Below are positions 9,006 through 18,270 of a stretch of 64,000 nucleotides of DNA, one piece after another. The notes under the pieces were generated by a model that ran no database searches, was not told where the DNA came from, and saw nothing but the letters and a program-made list of their open reading frames with translations. The DNA comes from Bacteroidales bacterium (GTDB taxonomy: Bacteria > Bacteroidota > Bacteroidia > Bacteroidales > Marinilabiliaceae), in NCBI GenBank assembly GCA_003249255.1, contig QKJP01000048.1:186001-250000 (forward strand), given 5' to 3'. Numbering within the stretch: the stretch's first letter is position 1; the number at the start of each line of letters is the position of its first letter. The translations under genes were made by a program, and so were the position numbers.

Positions 9006-9344
9006 ATGCCTTACAAAGAAACTAAAATTGAAAAACTCTACTATACCATAGGTGAAGTAGCAGAAATGTTCAATGTAAACACCTCTTTGATTCGCTATTG
9101 GGAAAAGGAATTTGATGTGATCAAACCCAATAAAAATAAAAAAGGCAACCGTCTTTTTACACCAAAGGACGTTGATAATTTTCACCTCATCTACCATTTG
9201 GTAAAAGAAAAAGGGCTAACCCTCAAAGGAGCCCAAAAAAAACTAAAAGAAAATAAAGAAGATACCATCAACAACTTTGAGGTGATAAACAAACTTAAAG
9301 ACATTCGAGAATTACTAGTAGAAATAAGAGACAACATCGATTAA
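9006..9344 (+). CDS. MerR family transcriptional regulator
   Basis: This 112-residue protein has an N-terminal MerR winged helix-turn-helix (about 13-80): YTIGEVAEMFNVNTSLIRYW then the wing and GNRLFTPKDVDNFHLI. A short C-terminal helix follows with no Cys, His cluster or effector domain, so it is a minimal MerR of the type common near Nif3 genes in Bacteroidota. It is followed after 14 nt by the Nif3-like gene and is probably in one operon with it. Its target is unknown. Confidence 0.88.
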   Translation: MPYKETKIEKLYYTIGEVAEMFNVNTSLIRYWEKEFDVIKPNKNKKGNRLFTPKDVDNFHLIYHLVKEKGLTLKGAQKKLKENKEDTINNFEVINKLKDIRELLVEIRDNID

Positions 9345-9358
9345 TATATTTTTAGACC

Positions 9359-10453
9359 GTGTTAATAAAAGATATTATTAATGAGTTGGAGAAATTTGCT
9401 CCTTCTCAGCTCAAAGAAGATTTTGACAATGTTGGACTTCTGGTAGGAAGTGCAAAAAATGAAGCCAAAGGTGCTCTTATTACATTAGATGTGACAGAAG
9501 AGGTTATTGATGAAGCTTTGGCAAATAACTGCAATCTGGTTATTTCTCATCACCCACTTATGCTATCCGGGGTTAAAAAAATTAATGGCAACAATGCAAT
9601 TGAGCGCATCATCATTAAAGCCATTAAAAATGACATTGCTATTTTTTCGTCTCATACCAATGCCGATTCGGTTTTAAATGGTGTAAGCGGTAAAATGTGT
9701 GAAAAGCTGGGATTGATCAACACAAAAATACTTGCCCCCAAAAGAGACTTTTTACTAAAACTGGTCACTTTTATTCCTTCCGACCATTTAGAAACCGTAC
9801 AAAATGCTGTATTTGAAGCGGGTGCCGGAAAAATTGGTAATTACGACTCCTGTGGTTTTAATCTTGTTGGCAAGGGAACGTTCAAGGGAAGCGATAACAC
9901 CACTCCTTTTGTAGGCGAAAAAAACAAACTTCATACAGAAGAAGAAGTACGCTTTGAGACGATTCTTCCCAAAAATTTAAAATCAACTGTTGTAAAAGCT
10001 TTAATCAAAGCTCATCCTTACGAAGAAGTAGCATACGACTTGTATCCAATCGAAAACGAGTGGCCTACGACCGGCATTGGAATGTATGGTGAATTAGCGG
10101 AAGAACTAGATGAGTTGGAATTTTTAACTCTTTTAAAAAACACTTTCAATTGCGGTTGTATCAGACACACTGAATTATTAGGAAAAAAAATCAAGAAAAT
10201 TGCGTTGTGCGGAGGAGCCGGAAGTTTCTTATTAAATAACGCAAAAGCAGTTGGTGCAGACATTTTTGTGACCGGAGATTTTAAATATCATCAGTTTTTT
10301 GATGCAGAAAAACAGCTCATTATAGCCGACATTGGACATTTTGAAAGTGAACAATACACTAAAGAAGTTTTTTTTGAGATACTTACAAAAAAATTCAGTA
10401 ATTTTGCAATCCGTTTATCGCAAGTGAATACCAATTCAGTAAAATACTTTTAG
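9359..10453 (+). CDS. Nif3-like dinuclear metal center hexameric protein
   Basis: The 364-residue protein starts at a GTG; the N-terminus MLIKDIINELEKFAPSQLKE fits the family exactly and no better start exists. Metal-binding residues of the Nif3/YbgI fold are visible: VISHHPLM near residue 60, SSHTNAD near 100, and the C-terminal FKYHQFF and IGHFESE segments. The middle part (about 130-230) is the PII-like insertion found in longer bacterial members. The family is nearly universal but its reaction is still debated. The gene is 4 nt from the following zinc-ribbon gene. Confidence 0.92.
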   Translation: MLIKDIINELEKFAPSQLKEDFDNVGLLVGSAKNEAKGALITLDVTEEVIDEALANNCNLVISHHPLMLSGVKKINGNNAIERIIIKAIKNDIAIFSSHTNADSVLNGVSGKMCEKLGLINTKILAPKRDFLLKLVTFIPSDHLETVQNAVFEAGAGKIGNYDSCGFNLVGKGTFKGSDNTTPFVGEKNKLHTEEEVRFETILPKNLKSTVVKALIKAHPYEEVAYDLYPIENEWPTTGIGMYGELAEELDELEFLTLLKNTFNCGCIRHTELLGKKIKKIALCGGAGSFLLNNAKAVGADIFVTGDFKYHQFFDAEKQLIIADIGHFESEQYTKEVFFEILTKKFSNFAIRLSQVNTNSVKYF

Positions 10454-10457
10454 CAGA

Positions 10458-11219
10458 ATGGCAAAGACAGATACAAAATCAGAGATGACAGTAGAAGAAA
10501 GACTGAAAGCTCTATACGACCTACAGGAAGTAGCATCATCAATTGATAACATTCGTACACTTAGAGGTGAGTTACCTTTAGAAGTACAAGATCTGGAAGA
10601 TGAAATTGAAGGTTTAGAAACCCGTCTTGGCAACTTAGAGACTGAAATCAAAAACCTTAACGACTCCATCCTGTCTAAGAAAAACGAAATTAAAGAGGCT
10701 GGTCTTTTAGTTAAAAAATACGAATCTCAACAAAATAACGTACGCAACAACCGTGAATTTGATTCTTTATCAAAAGAAATTGAATTCCAAAAATTAGAAG
10801 TTGAGTTATGTGAAAAGCGCATCAAAGAATTTACTTTTGAGATGAAGAACAAAAAAGAAGTTCTTGAAAACTCAAAAGCTTTAATTGATGAGCGCAAACA
10901 AGACCTTGCCGCAAAGAAAAAAGAATTAGAAGACATCGTAAGTGAAACTCAAACTGACGAAGAAGATCTAATCCAAAAAGCCAAGGAAATTGAAACTATT
11001 ATCCCTGAGCGTTTAGTAACAGCATTTAAACGCATTCGTAAAAATGCTCGTAATGGTTTAGCAGTGGTAACTGTTGAACGTAATGCTTGTGGTGGTTGCT
11101 TTAATAAGATTCCACCTCAGCGTCAGTTAGACATTGCGTCTCATAAAAAAGTGATTGTTTGTGAGTACTGTGGACGCATCTTGGTGGATAGAATCATTAA
11201 AGGTGAAGTTGAAGAATAA
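10458..11219 (+). CDS. C4-type zinc ribbon coiled-coil protein
   Basis: The 253-residue protein is mostly a long charged coiled coil (about 10-180) followed by a C4 zinc ribbon: C-x2-C in CGGCFNKIPPQRQ and C-x2-C in CEYCGRILVD. This matches the zf-RING_7/DUF164 family, thought to bind nucleic acids or act with RNA-related processes; the exact role is unknown. It is the last gene of the MerR-Nif3-zinc ribbon cluster and is followed by a terminator. Confidence 0.88.
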   Translation: MAKTDTKSEMTVEERLKALYDLQEVASSIDNIRTLRGELPLEVQDLEDEIEGLETRLGNLETEIKNLNDSILSKKNEIKEAGLLVKKYESQQNNVRNNREFDSLSKEIEFQKLEVELCEKRIKEFTFEMKNKKEVLENSKALIDERKQDLAAKKKELEDIVSETQTDEEDLIQKAKEIETIIPERLVTAFKRIRKNARNGLAVVTVERNACGGCFNKIPPQRQLDIASHKKVIVCEYCGRILVDRIIKGEVEE

Positions 11220-11244
11220 TCAAACTCTTTAAAATATCTTCCTT

Positions 11245-11275
11245 AGGGCTGCAATTTTTGCAGCTCTTTTTATTT
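11245..11275 (+). terminator. intrinsic terminator after zinc-ribbon gene
   Basis: AGGGCTGCAA (11245-11254) pairs with TTGCAGCTCT (11259-11268), with one G-U pair and a 4-nt loop, then a T-rich tail. It lies about 25 nt after the stop. Confidence 0.8.
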
Positions 11276-11297
11276 CCTGTACCCCTAAAAACGTATC

Positions 11298-12749
11298 TTG
11301 CAGAAAACTTTTGCATTGAAGACAACGCTAATTAAATACATTCTCTCCTTTACGTTCATTGGGCTCCATTTCTCGACAGGATATTCGCAACCCTCCAAAC
11401 TAAGTTCCCAAAGCCAAATACAACTTCAAAACATACTACTGCTTCAGAACACTGACTACACTAGCATTTCATCAACAACTGAAAGTAATTTCTTAAAAAC
11501 CTATCAAGCTTTTATACAATACCTGAGTAAAGGTAAGACCCAGGATCTTGAAAAATTCGATCTAAATTTAGATCAATTTGAAGATACCAGAGACGACAGC
11601 GACTTTTCCCGGCTTCTCAACGCAACCCTTCTTATTCAAAAGGGCTTATTGGAATGGTCCAATGGAGACGAATTTTGGGGATCTTATTCATTTTATAAAG
11701 CCTATCAAAAATTTAAAAACTGTGACAGCACTCTCACTGACTATAAAAAACTAAATGCTCTATTTCTAATATTAATTGATCAGCTTCCCAATTCGATAAA
11801 AAATGGAGCAAATCTAGCCGGTCTTAAAGGAAATAGTGAATCAGGCTTTTTGCAACTCAGAAATTACTGTACTAACATTCAACATTTAAACGGCTTAAAT
11901 GAAGAAGCTCAAATATTATATGGCTATTGCCTCATGAATTTCAAAACCCAAAAACAGTATATCGATGCTTTTTTAAAAGAAACTTTAACTTCTAATTCGC
12001 CTTTAGTTTCTTTTATGAGATGTTCAGTATTAATAAAAACACAAAAGGGAAATGAAGCCAGAAAGTACTTAAACAAAGTTTCTAAAAAGGATTTTGAAAA
12101 CTTACCTTTTCTACATTATTTAAAAGGCAGAACTTTATTAAACTCCATTAACCCGAATGCCAGCGATGAACTTCAATCTTTTTTAAATAATTATGAGGGT
12201 AATTTATTTAAAACAGATGCACACCTTAGACTTTTGTGGTATTATCAAATAAACAACAATAAATTTCAAGCCCAAAAGACTTATGACCTCATCAGCAAAT
12301 CTAATCTTGTACACACAAACGAACAATCGAAAGAGGAAGCTACCGAAAGTTTAAACAAACCAATTGACATTACTAAAGCTCGATTACTCTTTGATGATGG
12401 CGATTACACCAAATGTATTCAACTCCTACATCACATTTCTACCGACTCTTTAAGTGCTTATTATAAGCCGGAATATCATTACCGCTTAGCCAGGGCTTAC
12501 GAACAAAATAATCAATTGAACAACGCCCAAATACATTTTCAAAAAACCATCGAATTAAGCTCAGACGATTTACGATACTTTGGCCCGTATGCGGCTCTGG
12601 AACTAGCTCAACTCGCCCTAAAAAACAACAACTTACCGAAATTTAAACAATTGATCCTTAAAGCCAAAGAACTCAACAATGGGCAATACAAATGGTCCAT
12701 AAAAAAGAATATTGAGAAGTTGGAAAAAGATGGGATTTCAGATGATTAA
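11298..12749 (+). CDS. exported TPR-type repeat protein
   Basis: The start is a TTG; it gives a plausible signal peptide (about 1-30, ending STGYSQ) and no in-frame ATG lies near, so it is kept with some caution. The 483-residue protein is helical, with tetratricopeptide-like units most evident near the C-terminus (YYKPEYHYRLARAYEQNN and the following helix pairs) and weaker ones earlier. It is probably periplasmic or outer-membrane associated and binds partners through the repeats. No specific family is recognised. The preceding terminator separates it from the zinc-ribbon operon. Confidence 0.68.
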   Translation: MQKTFALKTTLIKYILSFTFIGLHFSTGYSQPSKLSSQSQIQLQNILLLQNTDYTSISSTTESNFLKTYQAFIQYLSKGKTQDLEKFDLNLDQFEDTRDDSDFSRLLNATLLIQKGLLEWSNGDEFWGSYSFYKAYQKFKNCDSTLTDYKKLNALFLILIDQLPNSIKNGANLAGLKGNSESGFLQLRNYCTNIQHLNGLNEEAQILYGYCLMNFKTQKQYIDAFLKETLTSNSPLVSFMRCSVLIKTQKGNEARKYLNKVSKKDFENLPFLHYLKGRTLLNSINPNASDELQSFLNNYEGNLFKTDAHLRLLWYYQINNNKFQAQKTYDLISKSNLVHTNEQSKEEATESLNKPIDITKARLLFDDGDYTKCIQLLHHISTDSLSAYYKPEYHYRLARAYEQNNQLNNAQIHFQKTIELSSDDLRYFGPYAALELAQLALKNNNLPKFKQLILKAKELNNGQYKWSIKKNIEKLEKDGISDD

Positions 12750-12858
12750 ACGTGCCCTCTAAAGAATTTACAACAATAATTTATTAAAATCAGCAGTGAA
12801 TTAAAGATCTATTCTTAATAATTTGATTTTTCGAATTTTAATCACAAAAATCAGTTTT

Positions 12859-13860
12859 ATGAAAAGACTTTACTGTATCACATTCATTTTTAGTATTTTA
12901 TCACTTTCGCTTTACGCACAACTGAACATCACTTCTTTAGACGAGAACTACATGATAAACTTTGATACTCCTGTTTCCGGTATCAACCCAGCGGCTTTTA
13001 ATGGAACCGGTTTTTCTCCTGTTCCAACTGATGGTCAGTTAAATTCAAATGGCATCATCATTAATGGCTCATCAGATGAAAAAGAAATGACATTTGGCGA
13101 AACATACTCCACTGAAAACACAGATTTTACCAGAGGTCTAAAAACAGGTGGTATCAGAGCAGGAGGAATTTACGCTTTTGAAGTTGAAGAAGAAAACATT
13201 GCACTAGGGTTACAACCAACCGAATCCGATTTTACAAAGGGTGAAATCATCCTTAAAATTAAAAACAACACAAGCTCAAACATCACTAATCTTAAATTGT
13301 CTTATGACATTTTTTCATTTAACGATCAAGACAAATCAAGTTCGTTTAATTTTTCGTACTCTACTGATAATCTAATTTACATTGAAGAGCCCACCATAGA
13401 TTTCAACACCCAAGAAGCTGGGGATGAAAACCCTGAATGGATCAAAGAAAATAAAACCATTAATCTTATGATATCTATTCCGGCAGATGAACTCATTTTC
13501 TTAAAGTGGATCACCAATGATGTATCAGGCAGTGGTTCCAGAGATGAAATAGCCATCGACAACATTTCTTGTATTGCAAAAGGAGAACCCAATAACAATA
13601 CACCAACATCAATGAATGAAATCGAATCGCATCAAATCAATGCTTTTCCTAATCCCACAAAATCGAAATGCACGATAGAAGCCGACAAACAAATAAAAGC
13701 CATTTCGCTAGTTAATTCATGCGGCATTGAAGTTTTCAAACAAAAAATAAATAATACTTCAACACAAATTGATATCTCTAATACCCCGATAGGTTTTTAC
13801 ACCCTATTCATCGAATTTGAGGATGGCTCACAAACCACAAAAAAAATAATCAAAAAATAA
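12859..13860 (+). CDS. T9SS type A sorting domain-containing protein
   Basis: I start it at the ATG at 12859 (333 residues); an in-frame TTG lies 36 nt upstream but adds residues ahead of a clean signal peptide (MKRLYCITFIFSILSLSLYA). The middle (about 25-245) is a predicted beta-rich extracellular domain containing SGSRDEIAIDNISC, as in many lamin-tail or choice-of-anchor proteins. The last 75 residues are a type A T9SS sorting domain: NAFPNPTKSK, then a Val/Ile-rich strand, GIEVFK, and a FEDGSQTTKKIIKK end. The protein is therefore predicted to be exported by Sec and T9SS and released or anchored at the cell surface. The catalytic or binding role is unknown. Confidence 0.83.
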   Translation: MKRLYCITFIFSILSLSLYAQLNITSLDENYMINFDTPVSGINPAAFNGTGFSPVPTDGQLNSNGIIINGSSDEKEMTFGETYSTENTDFTRGLKTGGIRAGGIYAFEVEEENIALGLQPTESDFTKGEIILKIKNNTSSNITNLKLSYDIFSFNDQDKSSSFNFSYSTDNLIYIEEPTIDFNTQEAGDENPEWIKENKTINLMISIPADELIFLKWITNDVSGSGSRDEIAIDNISCIAKGEPNNNTPTSMNEIESHQINAFPNPTKSKCTIEADKQIKAISLVNSCGIEVFKQKINNTSTQIDISNTPIGFYTLFIEFEDGSQTTKKIIKK

Positions 13861-13865
13861 TTCCA

Positions 13866-15350
13866 TTAAGAATCGCTTTCCACAAGCGATTCTTCTTTTT
13901 TTGCTTGAGCTTTTAACAATGACAAGAGATACAAACCTAAAAATGAAAGGACTCCATTTACGATCAACTTCTCAAAACCAAAGTGAATTCCCCACCAATT
14001 CATCGAATTGTAATCGATAACTCCAATACCAACAGGAGCTAAAAAAGCAACCAATGGTACCCACGCATCATTTACCTGCCGTTTATTAAATAAACCAAAA
14101 CTATAAAGCCCTAATAATGGACCGTAAGTATATCCTGCCAAATTAAACACGGCATCAATTATACTCCCATTATTAAACATCCTAAAAAGCAGAATTACCC
14201 CAGCCAATAACAGACTAAAAGCCACATGTACAATAAAACGGGTTTGTTTAGCCCTTGTTGGACTTTGATTCCCTACTCCCATAATATCCACAGAAAATGA
14301 TGTTGTTAATGAAGTCAAGGCAGAATCCGCACTTGAGTATGCTGCTGCAACCAATCCTAACACAAAAAACACGCCCACCATTTCAGGCAGATATCCTTTA
14401 GTGGCAATGATTGGAAACAGATCATCAGGGCGCTCAGGCATTGAAATACCTTGTTGCTGCACAAAAATAAAAAGCAAAGCCCCTAATACCAGTATCATAA
14501 GATTAACCGGGATAAATGCAAAACCATACCAATACATATTTCGCTTAGCCTCCGATACATTCTTACATGTCAGGTTTTTTTGCATCATATCCTGATCCAA
14601 ACCTGTCATCACTATTGTAATAAAAGCTCCGGAAATAAAATATTTAAAAAAGTTATTTCTGGCTGCCCAATGATCAAATACAAAAAATGTAGAATAATCA
14701 CTTTCTTTAATGGAAGAAACCACCCCTATCAAAGACAAATCCATCTTTTGAGCCACAATAATGATGGTACATGCCACGCTCAGTAACATGAATAAAGTTT
14801 GCAAGGTATCTGTCCAGATGATGGTTTTAATACCACCTTTAAAAGTATATAACCAAATCAATAAAATGGTTACTAAAACAGTCGCTTCAAATGGAACATT
14901 AAAACTATCAAACAAAGTAATTTGCAATACATTTGCCATTAAGTATAAGCGAGCGGCAGCTCCAACGGTGCGTGAAAGAATAAATAATATAGCGCCTGTT
15001 TTATAAGTCCAAAAACCATATCGACCTTCTAAGTAAGTATAAATCGAAGTTAGGTTCAACCGGTAATAGAGTGGCAACAAGACTCTGGCAATAACAATAT
15101 AGCCCACAAAAAAACCAAGCACCATCTGCATATAACTTAATCCGGTAGCACCCACTTTTCCCGGAACTGAGATAAAAGTCACCCCAGACAAAGAAGCTCC
15201 AATCATGCCGATGGAAACAATGTACCAGGGCGATTGGTTATTTCCTTTAAAGAAGGTATCATTATCACCCTTTCCACCGGTAACAAATGAAATAGTAATC
15301 AATACCAAGAAATAACAGAGGATGATAGTAGCAATTAAAATCGGACTCAT
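13866..15350 (-). CDS. sodium:solute symporter family protein
   Basis: This 494-residue inner-membrane protein has about 13 hydrophobic segments and the look of the SSS (TC 2.A.21) family: FFKGNNQSPWYIVSIGMIGA near residue 35 (first broken helix), then SLSGVTFISVPG, the conserved YSSADSALTSLTTSF near residue 335, and AGYTYGPLLGLY later. The substrate (sugar, amino acid or other) cannot be predicted from the sequence. It could use the Na+ gradient made by the Na+-NQR encoded in this window. Its stop is 5 nt from the convergent T9SS cargo gene. Confidence 0.92.
   Translation of the reverse strand: MSPILIATIILCYFLVLITISFVTGGKGDNDTFFKGNNQSPWYIVSIGMIGASLSGVTFISVPGKVGATGLSYMQMVLGFFVGYIVIARVLLPLYYRLNLTSIYTYLEGRYGFWTYKTGAILFILSRTVGAAARLYLMANVLQITLFDSFNVPFEATVLVTILLIWLYTFKGGIKTIIWTDTLQTLFMLLSVACTIIIVAQKMDLSLIGVVSSIKESDYSTFFVFDHWAARNNFFKYFISGAFITIVMTGLDQDMMQKNLTCKNVSEAKRNMYWYGFAFIPVNLMILVLGALLFIFVQQQGISMPERPDDLFPIIATKGYLPEMVGVFFVLGLVAAAYSSADSALTSLTTSFSVDIMGVGNQSPTRAKQTRFIVHVAFSLLLAGVILLFRMFNNGSIIDAVFNLAGYTYGPLLGLYSFGLFNKRQVNDAWVPLVAFLAPVGIGVIDYNSMNWWGIHFGFEKLIVNGVLSFLGLYLLSLLKAQAKKEESLVESDS
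13868..13903. terminator. terminator hairpin inside the 3' end of the symporter gene
   Basis: AAGAATCGCTT (13868-13878) pairs perfectly with AAGCGATTCTT (13884-13894), loop of 5 nt, followed by CTTTTTTTTG on the plus strand. It ends the T9SS cargo gene, while its bases also encode the last nine or so codons of the convergent symporter gene. A/T-rich DNA on the other side may let it act for both. Confidence 0.75.
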
Positions 15351-15423
15351 ACGGGAAAATTTATCTAAAGATAGCTTTTTAAGCTAAGTGAATCACGAAG
15401 ATATCAGAATGCTGATAAATTAC

Positions 15424-15431
15424 TACCTTTG
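15424..15431 (+). promoter_or_regulatory. putative -7 element for the recR operon
   Basis: TACCTTTG matches the Bacteroidota -7 consensus exactly and lies 23 nt before the recR ATG. No good -33 TTG is seen about 20 nt upstream, so the promoter is only half supported. Confidence 0.4.
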
Positions 15432-15454
15432 AACTATAGAAATGATTACGTACA

Positions 15455-16075
15455 ATGAATCCTACAACTTTCCCATCACAATTACTAGAGAGTGCTATTA
15501 ACGAATTCTCGAAACTACCGGGAATTGGCAAAAAGACAGCCCTACGTTTAGTTTTACATATCTTGAAGCAAGAAAAAGCATTTGCTTTTAAGTTCAGCGA
15601 TACCATTCGTCACATGCGCGAAGAAATCATGTATTGCAACAGTTGCTATAACATCTCAGACAATCCTACTTGCAATATTTGTGCAGATAAATCCAGAGAT
15701 CATTCTTTAGTTTGTGTGGTGGAAAGCATAAGAGACGTCATGGCCATTGAAAGCACTCAACAATATTCCGGTGTTTATCATGTACTTGGAGGAGTAATCT
15801 CGCCCATGGATGGGATAGGTCCAGATGATTTAACCATTGAACCCTTAAATAACAAATTAAGAGAAGGTAAGATAGTGGAACTGATTTTTGCATTGAGCAC
15901 CACCATGGAAGGTGACACAACTAACTTTTATCTTTTTAAAAAATTCTCCTCTTACAATGTTAAAATGACCACTATTGCCAGAGGAGTTTCTATTGGAGAT
16001 GAACTGGAATATACAGATGAAGTTACATTGGGAAGATCACTCATCAACCGCCTTCCTTTCGAAAACACACTTTAA
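15455..16075 (+). CDS. recR: recombination mediator RecR
   Basis: The 206-residue protein helps load RecA at gaps together with RecO/RecF. It shows the N-terminal helix-hairpin-helix ([17 protein letters not shown]), a zinc finger ([16 protein letters not shown]) near residues 64-79, and a Toprim domain with [12 protein letters not shown] and [15 protein letters not shown]. Length is normal. It leads a tight plus-strand operon; the next gene starts directly at its stop. Confidence 0.97.
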   Translation: MNPTTFPSQLLESAINEFSKLPGIGKKTALRLVLHILKQEKAFAFKFSDTIRHMREEIMYCNSCYNISDNPTCNICADKSRDHSLVCVVESIRDVMAIESTQQYSGVYHVLGGVISPMDGIGPDDLTIEPLNNKLREGKIVELIFALSTTMEGDTTNFYLFKKFSSYNVKMTTIARGVSIGDELEYTDEVTLGRSLINRLPFENTL

Positions 16076-16534
16076 ATGACAAAACAACAAACATTTAAGC
16101 AGCTAAAATTTATTTTTTTAGCAATCAGCATAGGTCTGATTATCTTTTTTGGCCTCGCAGTAATCTTTGTTAAAGCCAATGGCAAAGTCATGGATTTAGA
16201 GTTCTCGGCTGAAACCAATTTAAAATCTTTACTCATCCTGTTAGCATTAGTGGGCATACCCGCCAGCTATATGTTTCATCAGCGCATCGTGAAAAGAATC
16301 AACAAAGAACTGCCTGAAAACGAAAAACTAATTAAATACAAAAGAGCCTTTTTTGTAAAGATAATTACCCTGGAAGGTTTATCTTTTCTTAGCCTATTGG
16401 TATATATGGCAACTGCTCAGCTCACCTACCTTTCTATCTTTGGAATTCTTTTCTTCACTTTTCTTATTAATTACCCAAGAAAAGAAAGTATTTTAATGGA
16501 ACTTGAAATTGAACCTACTGAAATTAATAATTAA
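16076..16534 (+). CDS. small integral membrane protein, unknown function
   Basis: The 152-residue protein has four predicted transmembrane segments (about 12-32, 48-66, 96-115 and 118-136), lysine-rich loops, and an acidic C-terminal tail. The ATG directly follows the recR stop (no gap), indicating translational coupling. It resembles conserved membrane proteins next to recR in Bacteroidota, but I do not recognise a named family. Confidence 0.75.
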   Translation: MTKQQTFKQLKFIFLAISIGLIIFFGLAVIFVKANGKVMDLEFSAETNLKSLLILLALVGIPASYMFHQRIVKRINKELPENEKLIKYKRAFFVKIITLEGLSFLSLLVYMATAQLTYLSIFGILFFTFLINYPRKESILMELEIEPTEINN

Positions 16535-16539
16535 GATTT

Positions 16540-16962
16540 ATGGTAATTGCAGTTGATTTTGACGGCACTATTGTTGAACACAAATACCCTAAAATTGGCA
16601 AAGAAAGAACTTTTGCTTTTGAAACATTAAAGACCTTACAAAAGGATGGACACGTACTTATCCTGTGGACCATTAGAACCGGTGAACTTTTAGATGAAGC
16701 CATTGAATATTGCAAAAAAAATGGCATTGAATTTTATGCAGCTAATAAAAATTATCCGGAAGAAATTTATGATGAGAGCATCAGCAGAAAAGTAAATGCA
16801 GATATCTTTATTGATGACAGAAACGTTGGTGGATTTTTAGGCTGGGGCGAAATCTACCAATTGATAAACCAAGATAATCCGAATAATAAAAACAACTACC
16901 TGAACCGATTAGCTCAAAATGAAAAAAAGAGTTTTTGGAGTATTTTTAAAAATCGCAGCTAA
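16540..16962 (+). CDS. HAD-like hydrolase (BT0820-type)
   Basis: The 140-residue protein is a minimal HAD-superfamily phosphatase: motif I VDFDGTIV at the N-terminus with the DxD nucleophile pair, a motif II Thr in LWTIRTG, and motif IV-like FIDDRNVGG near the end. It has no cap domain, so the substrate may be large or the protein oligomeric. Such short proteins are common in Bacteroidota and generally uncharacterised. It lies 5 nt after the membrane gene and 2 nt before the glycosyltransferase gene. Confidence 0.8.
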   Translation: MVIAVDFDGTIVEHKYPKIGKERTFAFETLKTLQKDGHVLILWTIRTGELLDEAIEYCKKNGIEFYAANKNYPEEIYDESISRKVNADIFIDDRNVGGFLGWGEIYQLINQDNPNNKNNYLNRLAQNEKKSFWSIFKNRS

Positions 16963-16964
16963 CA

Positions 16965-18164
16965 ATGAATACAGAAAAAATTCCAAAAATATCGGTTATA
17001 ATTGTTAGTTATAACGCCTGTGCTTTTTTAGAACTCTGCCTGTGGTCGATACAAAAAGCCCTTGCTGTTCATGAGGCAGAAATACTTCTTATCGACAACC
17101 AATCAGGCGATAACACTTTAAAAATGGTTACCGAAAAATTTCCATTTGTAAAAATTATAGAGAACACCGTTAATTTAGGATTTGGCAGGGCAAACAATAA
17201 GGCGTTACATGTTGCAACCGGAGACATTGCCTTACTCTTAAACCCTGATACAATTATTCCGGAAGATACTTTCCCTAAAATCATATCTCATTACCAAAAA
17301 TATCCGGATTGCGGTGGCTTAGGTGTAAAAATGATAAACGGAGCCGGTGAATTTTTACCTGAATCTAAAAGAGGGATTCCAACGATTGGCCGCTCATTGG
17401 GCAAACTAACAAAACTCTATAAAGTCTTCCCTTTCATAGATTCCATCAAAGGCTATTACAGCACTTCTGTAAAAACAGATGAATGCAAAGATGTTGAAAT
17501 TTTATCTGGAGCATTTATGGCTTTTCCGTTAAAACAACTTAAAGAATCGTTCTTTTTTAACGAGCGTTTTTTCATGTACGGAGAAGACATTGACCTTTCT
17601 TTCCGCTTAATGGAACAATACGGCAAAAACTATTACGATGGACAATTGCCCATCATCCATTTTAAAGGAGAAAGTACACCTACAAACAGTGATATGCTCT
17701 ATCACTTTTACAATGCCATGTGGATTTTTTACGACATCCATTTCAAAGCTAGCAACAAAAGCTTTGTGAACTTAATAGTTAAATCCAGTATCCGGTTAAT
17801 CATCTTCATAAGCAAACTAATTTTACCCTTACGACGAAAAAAGCAAGAAAAGAAACAACAACATGGAACGTCTGCAAAAACACTAATTATCCAATCAAAT
17901 AATCACAAGCTGACTCAAAAACTCAAAGAAAAATATCCGGAAGCAACAATAAATTACGCAACAAAGGATTCCTTATCAACTATTAATTACGATAAAAACA
18001 CTCACATACTATTCGATTTAGCAAGCACAAATCCCAAATCGATCATCAGTCTTATCAGCCAAATAAACAGCAAAGCCACATTCGGTTTTATCTCACCCCG
18101 TCAGGATTTTATACTATACAGTGGGGACAGTAATAAAAAAGGTCAAATTATTCCTCTCAAATAA
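16965..18164 (+). CDS. family 2 glycosyltransferase
   Basis: The 399-residue protein has a GT-A fold: ISVIIVSYNACAFLELCL at the N-terminus, LLIDNQSGDNT, a NLGFGRANNKAL block, LLNPDT as the DxD-type metal site and FFMYGEDIDLSFRL as the acceptor/base motif. This is the rhamnosyltransferase-like subgroup that adds sugars to lipopolysaccharide or other surface glycans. After about residue 290 a basic stretch leads into a C-terminal region (about 305-399) that I do not recognise. It ends the recR operon. The exact sugar is unknown. Confidence 0.88.
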   Translation: MNTEKIPKISVIIVSYNACAFLELCLWSIQKALAVHEAEILLIDNQSGDNTLKMVTEKFPFVKIIENTVNLGFGRANNKALHVATGDIALLLNPDTIIPEDTFPKIISHYQKYPDCGGLGVKMINGAGEFLPESKRGIPTIGRSLGKLTKLYKVFPFIDSIKGYYSTSVKTDECKDVEILSGAFMAFPLKQLKESFFFNERFFMYGEDIDLSFRLMEQYGKNYYDGQLPIIHFKGESTPTNSDMLYHFYNAMWIFYDIHFKASNKSFVNLIVKSSIRLIIFISKLILPLRRKKQEKKQQHGTSAKTLIIQSNNHKLTQKLKEKYPEATINYATKDSLSTINYDKNTHILFDLASTNPKSIISLISQINSKATFGFISPRQDFILYSGDSNKKGQIIPLK

Positions 18165-18270
18165 AAAGCTTATACAACTTTAAATTCTTTCAGTTTAAGA
18201 TTCAAAAGTTTTTTTTCGTAAATTGTATTCTGCTATTTACTATTTTCATTGACGTTTTTACACAAATATT

